DNA of 64,000 bases, from contig NC_052124.1 in assembly GCF_012273895.1 (NCBI RefSeq), forward strand, positions 2,170,001 through 2,234,000, in the 5' to 3' direction. Origin of the DNA: Zerene cesonia (lineage: Eukaryota > Arthropoda > Insecta > Lepidoptera > Pieridae). A program made the translations under genes and the position numbers. The notes beneath the pieces are model-generated. The model was not told the DNA's origin. It did not search any database and saw only the letters and a list, made by a program, of their open reading frames with translations. Positions 33,421-46,164 of this stretch are shown here, in pieces (the first letter of the stretch is position 1; each line of letters starts with the position of its first letter).

Positions 33421-35990
33421 TAGATACCGTTAGCGAGGATTGCTTACTTGCCAGTTAATTACTTTAACATCGGATTGTGGTGGGATGGCAGCGGCTGGGT
33501 AGTCTGGTGTTCGTCTGGATGGATACAGGTTTTTTTTTAGTTTGTTTCTGAAGCAATGTGGGAAATTTTTTACACGGGTCCTCAGCATGTTTTGGTATCC
33601 CAAATTCGTTGGGATATGTGCGAATTGATTCCGAAAAAAATAGAAGAGCAAATACTAATGTATCGCCAGATAACAAGAAAATATATTCTAAGATATAAAT
33701 ATGCTTTAGAATATAAATATCACTGGGCCTTTTAACAACCTGATATGTTTGTAAATTATGTTTTAACAGCTGCGACATTGAGATCATAATTGTAATAGTT
33801 TTAGTCTGTGGCTAATTTTCCAACAACACAAATTTTCACGTAGTAAGTACTATCACTATACGTAGAAAATGCTTATTATGTATCAGTTTTAGATTAGGTT
33901 CAGATATCCCATACATATCATAGATACGCATACATTTCTACTCCTATACATATTCTTCTATCTTTATAGAAACCGTGTACCACGTGTTTTCACTGCAAAC
34001 ATTAAATTCAATTCGGCACCCACCCCCGTCTCTGACTGTCATACAGAAATGATAACAATATCAATATGGAAAAATACAATGAGCGTAAAAGGTATTACCG
34101 CATTGTCGGCGTTTCAATGCAAAACGGGATGTATAAAATTTTATAGCAATCCCTCTTAGAGCGATAAAGCCCGTTGCGTTGGAAATACGGCCGGTGTCTT
34201 GGAGTCGCGGGGAAAGAAAACAATAAATCACAAACATGCAAATCCCGCTAATAACTTGCACAAAACCGAAGCCTATTTCACGGGTGGCAAAGATGCGTGA
34301 GCTTTTTGAACGTACGACGGCGATTGTCGTACGATATATCGGATGTGCTGGAGGTAATAGTTTGTGTTTTGGAGATCAGGAGAGATATGTGAAATGTTTC
34401 GCTTTTCTTTTCATTGATTATAAAAAAAATCTTATAGCATTAGATAGCTACAGCTAATCGTATCGTATCATAATTTTTCATTTATTGTTTGTTTTAAAAT
34501 TTTAAAACACTTTAAATCGTATGTAAGCGTGATAAAAGTTTAAATACTTATTTAATTTATTTTAAAACAGGTTGGGATAACTAAAATAATAGTAAAATTT
34601 TCATAAATTTGCGAGTATCCATCCTTCTACAATATTCTACCAGACACTCTTTGCTTCCTACTTCTGCTACTACTATTCAATCCACCAAATAATATTACTA
34701 TTTAATATACACTACGAAAATTAAGCATTACTTTGTCTTATCAACAGTATCGCATACGACACCATATCGGATATACGATATAATATCACGTGCAATATAA
34801 AACATTCGATCTTAGGAATATTTAATAGAAGCACGCAATATACACGGAGGCGGCGGAAGTTCGCGGACTCCGGGGTGCTATTTCCATGCTGATGTTTAAT
34901 AATTGATAATACCCCGCGAAAAACCTGCCGGGAACGTGGAGCTTGTGGAGCTGTTAATACCACCACTTGGTGGGTTTTTTCTTACTTTGAAGAGAGTTTA
35001 TAAACTTACAAATTCAAATATTTCATCTACTTCAGTGGTATATTGGCGAACAATGTGATATTGATTGCTGGTCATTGTTGGTACATAATGTTGATATTAA
35101 AATCGGGTTAGTCAACCAGCTTGCTACACAATTGTCCACTCTATAGTGAATATGTTAAATAGATTGATACAAAACCATGTGTATCGATGGTGGACTGGCA
35201 ATATCTAATAACTTATTTGATCATTTTGTTTTATTGCATATTTATACCTATGAAAAATAGACGCATAGCGACAAATATACCTAGTTTTATAAGCATCTTG
35301 TAAAGTATTGTATTACCAAGCAAATTAAATTAAGAAAGAGTTGAAAGCTTTATAATTAGCATATAGCGAAACGGTCTTTTTTGCCTCCTGTCAAGTTGCT
35401 TTTTATGGGTTACGATATTATTCACCGTCGCTATCAGCATTCATAATGATAACGATTTCCTAAATAAAACGCATTTTCCTAATATTTAGATACTTCTGTA
35501 TTATTACTTCTTTAAGTTTTTTTTTCCAAATTCGAATAAAAAATGTACGCAGGCGCGATTAACAGCTCCATACAGTTCCAGCCACCTGTATCCGGGCATC
35601 GTATTATCAGCCTCCTCGACTTGTAAACTGAGCAACTCAATCGATAATCATCCCGCCAACAAGCAAACCCACGGGACGCGCTGGGTCTGTTGCTTTGTTG
35701 TGTTAAACGTTCGTTCTATATTTGTTTATTTATTTTGCGTTTGATCCGCAGGTATCGAAGTTTCTGGAAGTGTTAAATGGCATTTTGGGTTAAATAATGA
35801 TAATGTATATAAATGTACGTCAAAAATGTATACGTAACTATAATTTTGTAATAATTTTATTTGCATACAAAAGAAGAAATTATTATTTATATGTAGGTAA
35901 TAGGTATATCCAACTAAGAATAGAAATGTCACAACGTAATTATAAGTGATGTAGCATTGCTGTTTTTAATCTTTTACATAAATTTATCGA
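33421..35990. other. Intergenic DNA, no gene recognised
   Basis: Several 65-107 codon frames (for example 33,464-33,787 minus) lack motifs and overlap each other. The stretch around 34,840-34,930 is GC-richer. No known repeat is seen. Confidence 0.4.
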
Positions 35991-35995
35991 CCTCT

Positions 35996-36203
35996 CATTG
36001 ATACAGTGGTTAGCGCCTGAGCGTGGAACCGAGGGGTCCTGGGATCGATGAGACAGGTGGAAAAACACCAGAAATATCTCGGAATGGCAGGTAGCAAAAG
36101 GCTGATCACACCTACTTGTCCGTTAAGATAACCGATCAGTGAAACAGATGTGTATCATTTGCCCCTTACCTCACTTGGGGACATTGGTATCACTTTTGTC
36201 AGT
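35996..36203 (+). mobile_element. tRNA-derived SINE
   Basis: ACAGTGGTTAGCGCCTGAGC is an A-box region, and GGTCCTGGGATCGATGAG, about 25 bases on, is a worn B box. The body AAGGCTGATCACACCTACTT and GTGAAACAGATGTG, and the end CACTTGGGGACATTGG, follow the layout of a common lepidopteran SINE. No poly-A remains. Confidence 0.65.
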
Positions 36204-36224
36204 GAATTTTGCAAGTTAATTTGC

Positions 36225-36484
36225 AAGAATTTTGCAGTTTTTATTGTGGGAGTCGAGCACGCTTCGGCACGAATTGAGTCAGCTCGAACCGGGAAAGTTC
36301 CACACCCTTACAGAAAACCGGCGTGAAATAGTGGCATGCCACTGTGTTTCGTACGGTGAGTGGGGGAGCCGGAGGCCCGTTTCCTTTTTCTCACCCGTCC
36401 CTTTTGCGAATGTTCACGGGCGGTGGTGATCGCTTACCATCAGGCGAACCACCAGCTCAGTTGCCCGCTATGACGTACAAAAAA
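36225..36484 (+). repeat. Family K non-LTR 3' region, longest copy
   Basis: The order is GAGTCGAGCACGCTTCGGCA, then GGCATGCCACTGTGTTTCG, then GGAGCCGGAGGCCCG, then the GGCGGTGGTGATCGCTTACC core and a short A run. Reverse copies of the same blocks occur at 53,000-53,227 and 53,461-53,625. The 65-codon frame here is part of the repeat. Confidence 0.7.
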
Positions 36485-36831
36485 CCCAACATGCAAACAT
36501 TGTAGTTTACACACGATTCTTTGCATTAATAGCGACTCATTAAAATCATATCTGAAACATAATGCACCGGTCACCAGTCATTAGTCGTCTGCGACTCGGG
36601 TGGCAATTTAAATATATATATTTTTTTTAACTAACGATCCCCTTTCACAGCAGCCGAGACGTCGGCCTTTGAAACCGAATGAATAATAGAGAAGCATCTC
36701 TTTGAATGTTATGCCTTCCAAGTGTTTGATTTGTGACGTCCCACCATTGGACCCGTAGGTGGATTTCTAGTCAATGATGTTTATCATTTGGCAATAGGTA
36801 TGCTAAGATTTTATTGACGCTAAGCTTCACC

Positions 36832-36894
36832 CCTATTAATATTATAAATTATGTAGAGGTATATAGTTACGTTTGCATTTATAATATTAGTAGA
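36832..36894. mobile_element. Mini-element with two Helitron-like 5' ends facing each other
   Basis: CTATTAATATTATAAATT at the left and GCATTTATAATATTAGTAGA at the right are both family A-type 5' ends in opposite orientation, only about 63 bases apart in total. No CTAG end is present. Confidence 0.6.
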
Positions 36895-37286
36895 GATAAC
36901 TAAACTCAAGCCCTTTAGAATCCAAACATAACCTATTTCGAACTAGATAACCAACAACCAACCCAAAAAAACAACCGCAAGGTGAAACCGTCGCTCCAAA
37001 TCTCTTGATCCGCCATGTACATGGAGAAGGGAACCCAATTGTCATGTTTATAGATACAATAATGGCGGGATCAATCCGAGGACTTTTAATTTATTTTTTT
37101 CCATCATCCTTAGTCCATAATACTTATTTCGTTTGGAGATGCTTTGAGAGAGTACAGGAGATGAGGGTAGATTGATTTAATTTTTTCCAATTTGTAGAGT
37201 GTTGTGTGGATGTACAACTGTTGTTTTTTGGAAATTTGTATGTTTGTGTTTGCTATATGCTATAAATCAGGTAATGAATCCTACTA

Positions 37287-37466
37287 TCCTACTAATATTA
37301 TAAATGTGAAAGTTTGTAAGGATGTGTTTGTATTTGTTACTCTTTCACGCATAAACTACTGAACCGATTGCAATGAAATTTGGTACGTAGACAGCTAGAC
37401 AACTTTTTATCCAAAAATTCCTACGGGATATGGACTTACGCGGGTGAAACCGCGGGGCGCAGCTAG
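37287..37466 (+). mobile_element. Helitron-like family A, copy 9
   Basis: It runs from TCCTACTAATATTATAAATG to CTAG, with a small internal deletion around GACAGCTAGACAACTTTTTA. An extra TCCTACTA unit precedes it. Confidence 0.9.
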
Positions 37467-37499
37467 TATTATTATATTTCTCAAAGATCAGAAACAATT

Positions 37500-39770
37500 T
37501 AATCCTTTCTTTATCTCAGTCAAGTCAAAAGAATGTATTATTTTTTCGATGTGCATGATCGGACTATTATCAAAATACTGGTAGATATTATAGGTCTCAA
37601 TCCTCAACGAACAGTTTGCCCCGACTCCGCCGCGTCTGACCATGCGTAAAACATAGCTCATTCAAGAATAACGCAGCGTTAACTGATACAAACTGTCCAT
37701 TACAATCAATCCTAAAACTTATCTTATTGGTTTAGAAAACGCTGATTATGTACCCACACCTATATAGAACCATATGGTTCTCAACACTCTTTCCAAATGT
37801 GCTGACGGACGCATCGTCGCGGACATAACACGAGCGGGTTGGAGTGGAGTGAGGGTTTCAGCGTGTTTAGTGCACTCCATGTTATAAATGCTGGTTAAAC
37901 AGACCACTTGTCTGACGTGTCGGGATAGACACACTTGAACGCAGAACTTAAGATGTCCTCCGTCGGGGGGGTGAAGAAACATTCACTTTCTTTGAAAGCA
38001 CACTTTGGTGCGTGTGGACCGCAATGCGTTTAATTCTGTTGGAAATAAAAGTTTATAGAGAATGATGTTGGCAAATGAGACTAAAGAGCAATAGACTGGG
38101 ACAAGGTACGTGTTGTTGCCTTGTTTTAACTCTAATGAGAACGCATTAAAAAGTGCATTTAAGAATCAAATTGTAAGCTTAGTATAGAAGAAAAGTTTTG
38201 GGCTCAATAACAGCTGTAAATCAATAAAAAACGATAAGGTATACATGAGAAGTTGATCATAATGGCGTACCAATAAAAATGAACACTGCACAAACGACAC
38301 AATTGCATTGCATAATCCAATGAATTTATCTGCATTTAAAACTGGAAATTAAATTGTTTAGTTTCATTACTAAAGACGTAACGCACGTTTTGTGGTCATT
38401 TATCAAAGGGTATTAGTTAAAATTGTTTCCCTATTACCGGCGTAAATACATTTTTCTTGTATTTCAATTTACGTATGAGATTGTAGACATATAGAAATGA
38501 AAGAGCACGCTTACTGGTAAGTCTTCGAAACGTACGGAATAAACAATATAAATATCTATTATCTATTATAAACATGAATTGCTTTTAATTTACGCAAGAA
38601 AAGACTTTAATTTAAACAAGGTACAGATAAAAAATTCGATCGCGCGCCGAAACAAATATCTCGAGTGGCATAACATTATATAAGCAGAGTTCCCGCTCAA
38701 AATGTACTAACTACCCTCGATTTTTTAACATCCCTGCACCTTAATGAGGCCGATAAAGCGGGCACATTGAATAATTGTCGTTATTCAGTAGGTAGGTACT
38801 CTTATTAAGAACATTCGAGATTTTGTTACGATATTGATAAGGGCGCTTGATGAGATTTTTTAATGAGCCGTGACGTTCGGGCGTTTAATGTTATTTTTTT
38901 TTTGTGATGCGAATTTGGCTGGATAATTTAATGGTGGTTACTGTTTTATTAGTATCTTCGTGATTGCCAATGGTCATAGTAATTAATGCTTGATGTGTTA
39001 CGGGTGATTTGACAAGACTTTTAAGGGACTTACGGGCTCTTTTTTTCAAAGATTCAGGTCTTTAATTTATTTTTTATAACATGAGTCTAATATATATGAT
39101 TATTATGATATGTACAAGTGGTTGTATGGTTCCAAATAAAGGCTTTCTTATATATCAATTCTCTCTATACAATTATTGATAAATGTTCCAGTCCTACCAA
39201 AATCGCTCCGCCTCTTCGAATTAGCAAAAAGATGAAAAAAAAAGAACACACTCGTATGCCGTACCGTTCACACGCTATGAATAAGGAGTTATACCCACCG
39301 TAAAGTCACATTCGTCTAATACGTATTAGCCGAAACCACGTAGCACACTCAGGAATACTTAAGGCGAGCATAAATCCAGCCGATCCGCATTCACCTCAAT
39401 CATAACCAACGCTGCATCGACATAAAAAGCAATGATAATATACATACATAATGAGGACACGTCTACACCGGCGATATCTCCCATCTAATGGGACCACGTC
39501 TCGAATGTAACAATTTTAATATTACCAAATGATTTTTACTCCCTTCGGCGGGTACGCGCCTGATAATAATCTGAACCCGCCCGCCATTAAAAGTGAAATT
39601 AGCATGTCTATTTGAAAGTTGGAGTATGTAGCTGTGTGAGCCATATATACACTGTATATATACGTTTTTATATGTAACGCTGAAGGCACTCGTCGCAGCT
39701 AATAAGCCACTTGTTTATTTTAATAATGTACGAGAAGGTATCATTGTTATTATATCGACAGATAGCTGGG
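37500..39770. other. Intergenic DNA with scattered GC-richer blocks
   Basis: Blocks at about 38,630-38,890 and 39,300-39,620 are complex and repeat-free. A 78-codon minus frame at 37,746-37,982 has no recognisable motif. Confidence 0.35.
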
Positions 39771-39775
39771 TACGG

Positions 39776-39793
39776 TAGGTAGGTAGGTAGGTA
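39776..39793 (+). repeat. (GGTA)n microsatellite
   Basis: Four to five tandem GGTA units. Confidence 0.9.
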
Positions 39794-40123
39794 GATACGT
39801 ACGTATTCTTACGTCGTAGCATGTTTTAATTTTTCGCGAACGCGCATGTCCTTGAGGGCTTCTATTTGTAATTACATGAGTGTACATTTCGGTGAATAAT
39901 GATGCTTCTTTTATTATAATGTGGAATTTACTTTCGAGATGACTTGTTTTGGGAGGATCGTGTTATATAAATTTTGCTTTCTCGTTTGCTTGGTAATCGT
40001 TGCTGTCGTAGATGTATGTGTTTATTTTTAAATTAACTAGTTTGTAGATAGTGTTTCTGGATTACTCTTTCTATTATTCATGGCTAACTGCTTGCCCTTG
40101 ATTCGCTCGGTTTGACTCGGTAT

Positions 40124-40476
40124 AAAAAAATGGTTGCCTGTAAAGTCGGTTTTACGGGCGAAGATTTTACGTGACAACGTCTTTTTCTCGGTAGAATATT
40201 TATTGATATGAATATTATTAAATTTCACAATAGGAACAAGGAATTGAATGAAAATAAGAATTGCACAAATTTTAACTATAGAAAATATATTTTGTTTACT
40301 AAAAAGACAGAGACAGAGACACAAGCACGCGCCGATTCAATGCGCCTAATTCTCTTGTGCTGCGCGCGCGGCGGACCGATCATAGTTCGGTGACTCATCG
40401 TAACGTTACCGGGCGTTACACTTTTTCATGAGTGACTCCTAGCCGCAACCTAATTTAAGACGTTGTCACGTCAAAA
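40124..40476 (+). mobile_element. Unclassified family J element, copy 3
   Basis: It is complete, about 353 bp, with the same block order as copy 2 in the opposite orientation and only scattered differences from it. A 95-codon minus frame (40,037-40,324) contains the same 65-residue stretch as copy 2. It includes GTAACGTTACC, TGACTCA and the GC-rich CTGCGCGCGCGGCGG. Confidence 0.8.
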
Positions 40477-40630
40477 GCGTAGCGTTACTTCTGAATATCA
40501 GAAGTATTCTTCTTGAGATTATTCCGATACCTGTTACTGATAACTTACGGTATCAGAAGCAACGTTACGTTGGCGCCCTTACTACCTATTACGTCACATA
40601 TGATATAATAGGTACTAAAGGCGCCAATTG
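40477..40630. repeat. Fold-back cluster directly abutting family J copy 3
   Basis: Three inverted pairs follow one another: TACTTCTGA/TCAGAAGTA (about 40,493-40,513), CGATACC/GGTATCAG (40,530-40,560) and TTGGCGCC/GGCGCCAA (40,570-40,626, with CTACCTATTA and TAATAGGTA inside). It looks like a small fold-back element of its own. Confidence 0.55.
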
Positions 40631-40732
40631 ATTGATTTTAATTTTAAAACAAAGTCGCTTTCTCTTCTTATCGATAAATTATTGCCCAGTGAATAAGAAT
40701 CTTATCTCACTTCTTACTCTTACTTAATCCTA

Positions 40733-40911
40733 TCTTACTAATATTATAAATACGAAAGTTTGTAAGGATGTGTGTGTGTTTGTTACTCTTTCACGAAAAA
40801 CTACTGAACCGATTGCAATGAAATTTGGTACGTATACAGCTGGACAACTGGAATAACATATAAGCAACTTTGATCCCGACTTACGCGGGTGAAACCACGG
40901 GGCGCAGCTAG
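40733..40911 (+). mobile_element. Helitron-like family A, copy 10
   Basis: Runs from TCTTACTAATATTATAAATA to CTAG, with a short (GT)n run near the 5' side and a small deletion near CAACTTTGATCCCGAC. Confidence 0.9.
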
Positions 40912-41149
40912 TAAGATATAATACCGAATGTAATGTAGTCTCTGAATTAATTGAAACAATCTCTTATTTTAATCAGAATTAGCTCCTAATTTTAGACATA
41001 AACATCATAAAATCGCACCGAAGCGATGAGAAATAAAGACGTACAAACAAACAAATACTCTTTCTTTGTGTGATGCTAGAATAGATACATTATTCGTTAT
41101 TTTCTGACAGATAAGCATAAAAACGTATCTAGAAGTTGTGAAAGCAGCC

Positions 41150-41295
41150 ACAAGATTTTACACCTTCCTAGCTATTTGCTATACAGACAGGGTATGAGCT
41201 GACTTGGGTGATAGGATATTTTTATCCCGATTAAATGCTCCCTTTGGATAAAACAGGAGTCTTGATATCCGGGCGGAGCCGGGACAAGCGTCTAG
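41150..41295 (+). mobile_element. Family E Helitron-like element
   Basis: The 3' end GGGCGGAGCCGGGACAAGCG then TCTAG at 41,292-41,295 follows the shared 3' plan. The body (TATACAGACAGGGTATGAGC, TTTTTATCCCGATTAAATGC) differs from families A to D. Confidence 0.5.
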
Positions 41296-41602
41296 CTTAT
41301 AAATATTAGAAAAAAAACGTAAAGAATCGCAAAGTTTTCAAATATTCCCAACCGACTTTAAATGACCGCAAAATTATGAATAGCTAATCCCGTCTCAGAT
41401 CAAACGGCAGTTATCCTTGACGCATGTAACGTACTCAGCGAACTAACAAGAACCCACGTCATCTGTTACCAGCAGACCGATCCGCGGTAATTGACTAGCG
41501 CACGCCTCGCCGCGCCACCCTTTGATAAGATAATACAAGTCGAGTGGAAACTATGATTTGCTTGTGACTTGGCGCTGTGGATACGCGTTTGGTTTGTTCA
41601 TC

Positions 41603-41702
41603 TATAATAATAGAAGGTCGAAGTTCGTTTGTTTGTACGCGCTGATCTCTGGAACTGCTGGACCGAGTTCACGAATAATTTTACCGTCGGATATGAAGGT
41701 GA
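41603..41702 (+). mobile_element. Family C-like 5' fragment
   Basis: AAGTTCGTTTGTTTGTACGC and GATCTCTGGAACTGCTGGAC match the 5' part of family C. The CTAG end is missing. Confidence 0.45.
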
Positions 41703-41719
41703 TCTTGAAAAGTAACTCA

Positions 41720-43280
41720 AATGCTTGAAAAAATTACGTTAAATTTGCAAGAAAATTAACCTCCTAATATGTCTTAATTTAGATATCCAATTGTCACAAA
41801 TTGGCGCCAGAATTCCTCATCATTCGTCAGAGTCCAGAATCAATCCGTCATTGTTTTCCTATTAATATACTAATACTCTCACAAAATGTGTGTAGGCCAC
41901 GTGGAAATTGTAAAAGATATATACAAATATATGTATATACCCATGTACATGACTAAAAACAACCTTCACGCCCATCGCAAATAGTTCAAAAAACAACACA
42001 CTTACCAACGGCAAACGCCGCCATAAATTGCCTTTTAATATCTCAAAACAATTAACTAGAAGCTCGTCAATAATCAATTTCCATAAAGCAATTAACGGTC
42101 GAACATCTTAATTCGTTTTACACTATAATTTTTCCACCCCACCCTTAATAAGGCGTAGCTCATTTTTACTTAGACCTCGGCGGAAGTCGCCCCGGGCTTT
42201 ATGGTTTCCATTAATGAAGGCTTTAGGGCTGATCAGAGGCTCTATCGTCCAATCATGGGGTGTGGGTGAGTTTTAAAATTTTCATAATAATGTTCTGCTG
42301 CGAAATTTCGAGCGTCGAAACGGTGTTGGAGCATTTCTGTATTACTAGCGTTTTGTATGTGAAATAATTGGATTTTTTATATGTCATTAAAAAGCTTTCT
42401 CGTAGGTACTGGTACAAAGAAATAGTGTGGTCTTATTATCGTATAAGGTAAAGGTTGGCTATATATTTTTTTGACTTTTATTTCAACTAGTAATTACGTA
42501 TTCAAATTCCTACGAGCAGGTATGACGTGTCACGATGTGCGACAATACGTTTTAATAATTCTATTAAAGAGAGTACATCAGTATTGTTATATAGCCATAA
42601 ATAAACAATGCAATATATTTCGTACAAATATTTGTAAGAAATCCTCAAGTATGTAAATTGAACCGTATCGATTAACAATAAGCATAAAAAACGAATAACA
42701 AAGCAGAAGAAAAAAAATATTGGCAAACGAAAGCAAAAAGGAAAAGAAGTGGAGCAGTTAATTCGCAAATGTTTCAATTCCTTATTCAAATCGGATATCG
42801 CGCCATTTTTACACGTTTGAATTACAAATCGGAAGGCAGTTTATTCAAATATTTCTCCCCTCCAAATTGCCGGATTGATGGCTAATATCTTCTAGAAAAT
42901 TCTTTATTAATCCGTCGACGTGGTGGGAATTTTTGATATTTGTGAATTAATTGATATGGTAGACGAGAGACGATGTGTTGATATTTACGGATTAATAGGT
43001 ATGGTCAAGACGATTTTGATATCAGCGCGGACTATCTTACAAATACATGTATCATTGCTTTACTGTTGAATTTATGGCGTCCAATAAGTGTTTCGCATAT
43101 ATTAATTTTATATGTGAATTAATATATTCTCCATGTACCTATGTTTCTATTATGTGTATGTGTATTTATTTATACGATAATATTATGAATAAAAGGATTA
43201 TCTTTCACCTTCAAATACGTAAGTTAACCCTAAATGGCAAACTATATTCGTTTCCATCCGGTTATTAAATTGCAACAACA
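41720..43280. other. AT-rich intergenic DNA
   Basis: Short frames on both strands at 42,471-42,789 and 43,047-43,268 are unremarkable. No repeat is recognised. Confidence 0.4.
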
Positions 43281-43440
43281 CTAGCAGTCCACCCTAGCAG
43301 GCTTCGACCGATGTACATACATAGTAATATATCACTCGCTAAAGATGCAGTTTTCTTATAGTGATAGAATTTTTGTAAACGGTCCAGTAGGTTTTGTGTG
43401 AAAACATTACAAACATACCTCTCCCCTTTATAATATCAGC
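43281..43440 (-). mobile_element. Family M Helitron-like element, degenerate
   Basis: CTAG at 43,281 and a 5' side ending TTTATAATATCAGC, with GTGTGAAAACATTACAAACA between, suggest a CTAG-type element. A 5' fragment of a similar element lies at about 57,800-57,897. Confidence 0.45.
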
Positions 43441-43752
43441 TTATATAAACAACCTTTGTCAAAAACGAAAGACGTCACGGACGCAATTGTTGCAGCCGTT
43501 TGATCTTGATTAATTAGTGATTGTAAACGGAATAGATTATTAGATCGGTGATGGGTGTTAGCCGCGTGATTACACGTCAAACCGCCGGTGTAATTAGCCA
43601 GCATCGATTCCGGGACGTTTGATTCGGACGGATTATTTGCGATTATTCGATTCTGCGGCTGGTTTGTATGTGACGCGCGACTGTACAGTAATGGCTATTG
43701 GAAACACGTCTACATGAAGAGTAGTAGTAGGGTGGTCTGTTAATATCGAATA

Positions 43753-43947
43753 CTAGATTTTTCCCGCTGCTTCGCAAGCGTTATATTCGGAGTTGTTTAA
43801 TTGGTGTTAGTATGCATGTAAACTTTCCTCTTGAATCACTCTATCTATTAGAAAACCCCATAATTTTGATTACGTTGCGAAGTTTAAAAGGTTTCATCGA
43901 GGTTTCATAGAGACAAACGAAAGCGATTGTTTTATACTATGTAGTGA
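43753..43947 (-). mobile_element. Family B Helitron-like element
   Basis: CTAGATTTTTCCCGCTGCTT at the 3' side and TTTATACTATGTAGTGA at the 5' side, with AACTTTCCTCTTGAATCACT inside. Confidence 0.75.
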
Positions 43948-43989
43948 CTGATGACGAGAGTTTACTGTACTGATAATATATATATATAT

Positions 43990-44109
43990 GCGCTAATATC
44001 AGAAACGAGCTAGACGGATTTCAAAAATTATTTCATTCGGATATGCATTTAATTCCCGGGTGCTTTAGGCTGTATATGTGCCACGGGCAAAGTCGGGGCG
44101 GACGGCTAG
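43990..44109 (+). mobile_element. Family C-like Helitron element
   Basis: ATTTCAAAAATTATTTCATT in the body and GGGGCGGACGGCTAG at the 3' end. It follows the family B element by about 40 bases, including a (TA)n run. Confidence 0.6.
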
Positions 44110-44360
44110 TCATATATATCAAGAGGACTTTTAATAGAATGTTAATATGCATAATATTAAGATGTTAACTAACTAACTAGTGTCACGCAATAGTTGCCGT
44201 CGGCTGTTGTTACGTCGTTTTTTAAATGAATACATAAATATTCACCTGTATTTGTATACCAGAAGCTCTTATCCTTTTCCTTGTCTTTCCTAGTCCTATT
44301 TTTCAATACAATCAATCAACAGTTCATTATGTTACATCCACTAAAGTTGCCCTAAAGCCC

Positions 44361-44415
44361 GTGTAAATGCTGATGGGCGGTGCAGGTCGCTTACCGTCCA
44401 GTCATCCACCAAAAT
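44361..44415 (+). repeat. Diverged family K core
   Basis: GATGGGCGGTGCAGGTCGCT then TACCGTCCAGTCATCCACCA is a worn copy of the family K tail. Confidence 0.45.
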
Positions 44416-44757
44416 TATATATACGAGCCTTTATCAATTCCGACCCTCAGCAAATATTGACTGGAAATATCTAACAGGTGCTAAACGTTCAATGCGTGTT
44501 ACCAGTTGCATATTATGTTAATAGAGATGGCGCACTAGGGGATGTGTTTGGCTTTGTTATTGATATCTGTTTAACAAGATTTCGGGTAATATGCATTCGT
44601 GAATGCATTCAGCTCTGTCTTTAATCGCCAACAAACTGTCTTACAGTTTGGCGAGATTAAGAAATGAAATTTATTGTAATTCAGTATTTCTTAGCGGATG
44701 CCTACATCAAAGTGGCTGTCCACCTGATCGGTTCAGCAGTTTGCGTTGTATATATTA

Positions 44758-44975
44758 CTTGGTTTTGCCCGCGGCTTCGCGCGCTTTAAATTCTGAGTAG
44801 TTTGATAGATATGCTTACATATTACATTACGTATAAACTTCCTCTTGAATCACTCTATCTGCTTTCGAATCGAAAGTTACTCATCAAAATCCGTTGTGTA
44901 GTTATAATGATCTAAGCATACATACATGCATAAGGACAGACGCGGGAAGCGATTTTGCTTCATACTATTTAGTGA
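44758..44975 (-). mobile_element. Family B Helitron-like element
   Basis: TTTTGCCCGCGGCTTCGCGC, AACTTCCTCTTGAATCACTC and ATACTATTTAGTGA. The terminal CTAG is lost (CTTGG). Confidence 0.7.
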
Positions 44976-45089
44976 ACATTAATCAAGTATGTGTTGCAAA
45001 AGTGATGTTACTGTGTCTGCTTATGCTTTTCACACTAACGTAAAACTACACTACACTTTCCATATCTTCTCAATTTCGTTCATTTTCTT

Positions 45090-45460
45090 CGAACGAAGTA
45101 TGCACCAGCTCACCTCATCGCCACGTCGCATTCCTCGCAAAGAGGGCATTAAAACTCTCCCACGGGGTGTATTATCCAAGACGCTGATAGGGGGAGAGGA
45201 GGCGGTTTTTTCCGAGTCGTCAGATAGATTGGATGACACTCGATCCCCCCAAGAGGACGAAATTAAAACGTCGGCGATGAGCCGCGCCAAACGGCCCCGG
45301 AATTATTTTCCGTTGAGTGATTCTCGTCCATAAAATTTCTGATTGATCAATTCATTCAGTGCTTCCATTCCGTACTAATGAAGTGGCCCGCGGGACGGTT
45401 TTTTGTCGCTTGTTTTCACTTTAATCGCGTTTTCAGATGTTACAGTGGGGTGAGGTTAAA
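45090..45460. other. Unique GC-richer block
   Basis: Both strands are open over much of 45,051-45,333 (114 and 79 codons), and neither product is recognised. The composition resembles the other candidate non-coding blocks. Confidence 0.3.
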
Positions 45461-46016
45461 TAAACATTCGTATGCTGTTATTGGAGATATCGCAAATGTA
45501 AGATTAGTATGGTACTAGGCGAGGCGTTTAGTATTGTTTCGATAGCGGGGCTATAACTATAGTCCAAAGTATAACCTTTGCGCTATCTGGGTCCAAATAA
45601 AACATAGCTACAATTCTTGCTTCTTACCTTTATATTATTAATTGGCACATTGACATTGTATCTCCACTGTTTTGTGCCTTGATACAAGATAGATAGAGCT
45701 TTTGAAGATAGAGAAAAAGAAAGCAAGAAAGATAATATCGCATGAGACAATTGACCTTATTGTCACATACGAATTTATATTGAAGCGCCATATAGCATCA
45801 TATAGGTATAAGAAATCATCCTATAAAACTTTAAACTTCAGTCACGCGGTCCGTGGTGTCAAATGGGGGTTTTATTGCGGGGGCGAGGGGATAATGAGTG
45901 GACTTCACCGCTTCGGACGCACTTTGTGAAAAACAAACAATAGGACTCTGTTTTGCGGTCACGTTTTCTTGTGTTGTGACCGTAGGTGAGGGTGTGTAAA
46001 GCCTGCGTGATAAACG

Positions 46017-46164
46017 TTTGTTGAGCAACAGTTGATCAACAATGTTGCTGGAAATGTTTGTAAAATGTTGACGCTCGGGCGAGTTTTGGACGTGCGATAT
46101 CATCTGCAACACGCAGCGTTGCCAGCGATTGGGCAACATGTTAATGCAATATTGTTGCACACCA
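46017..46164. repeat. Cluster of GTTGC / GCAAC motifs in both orientations
   Basis: Within about 150 bases the pentamers GCAAC or GTTGC, or close variants, occur about nine times, for example TGAGCAACAGTTGATCAACA, AATGTTGCTGG, CTGCAACACG, GCGTTGCCAG, GGGCAACATG and ATTGTTGCAC. Spacing is irregular. It could be a protein-binding cluster or a worn fold-back. Confidence 0.5.

Noticed and set aside
45051..45333. Overlapping frames of 114 and 79 codons
   Set aside because: No recognisable domain on either strand; the region looks like another GC-richer non-coding block.
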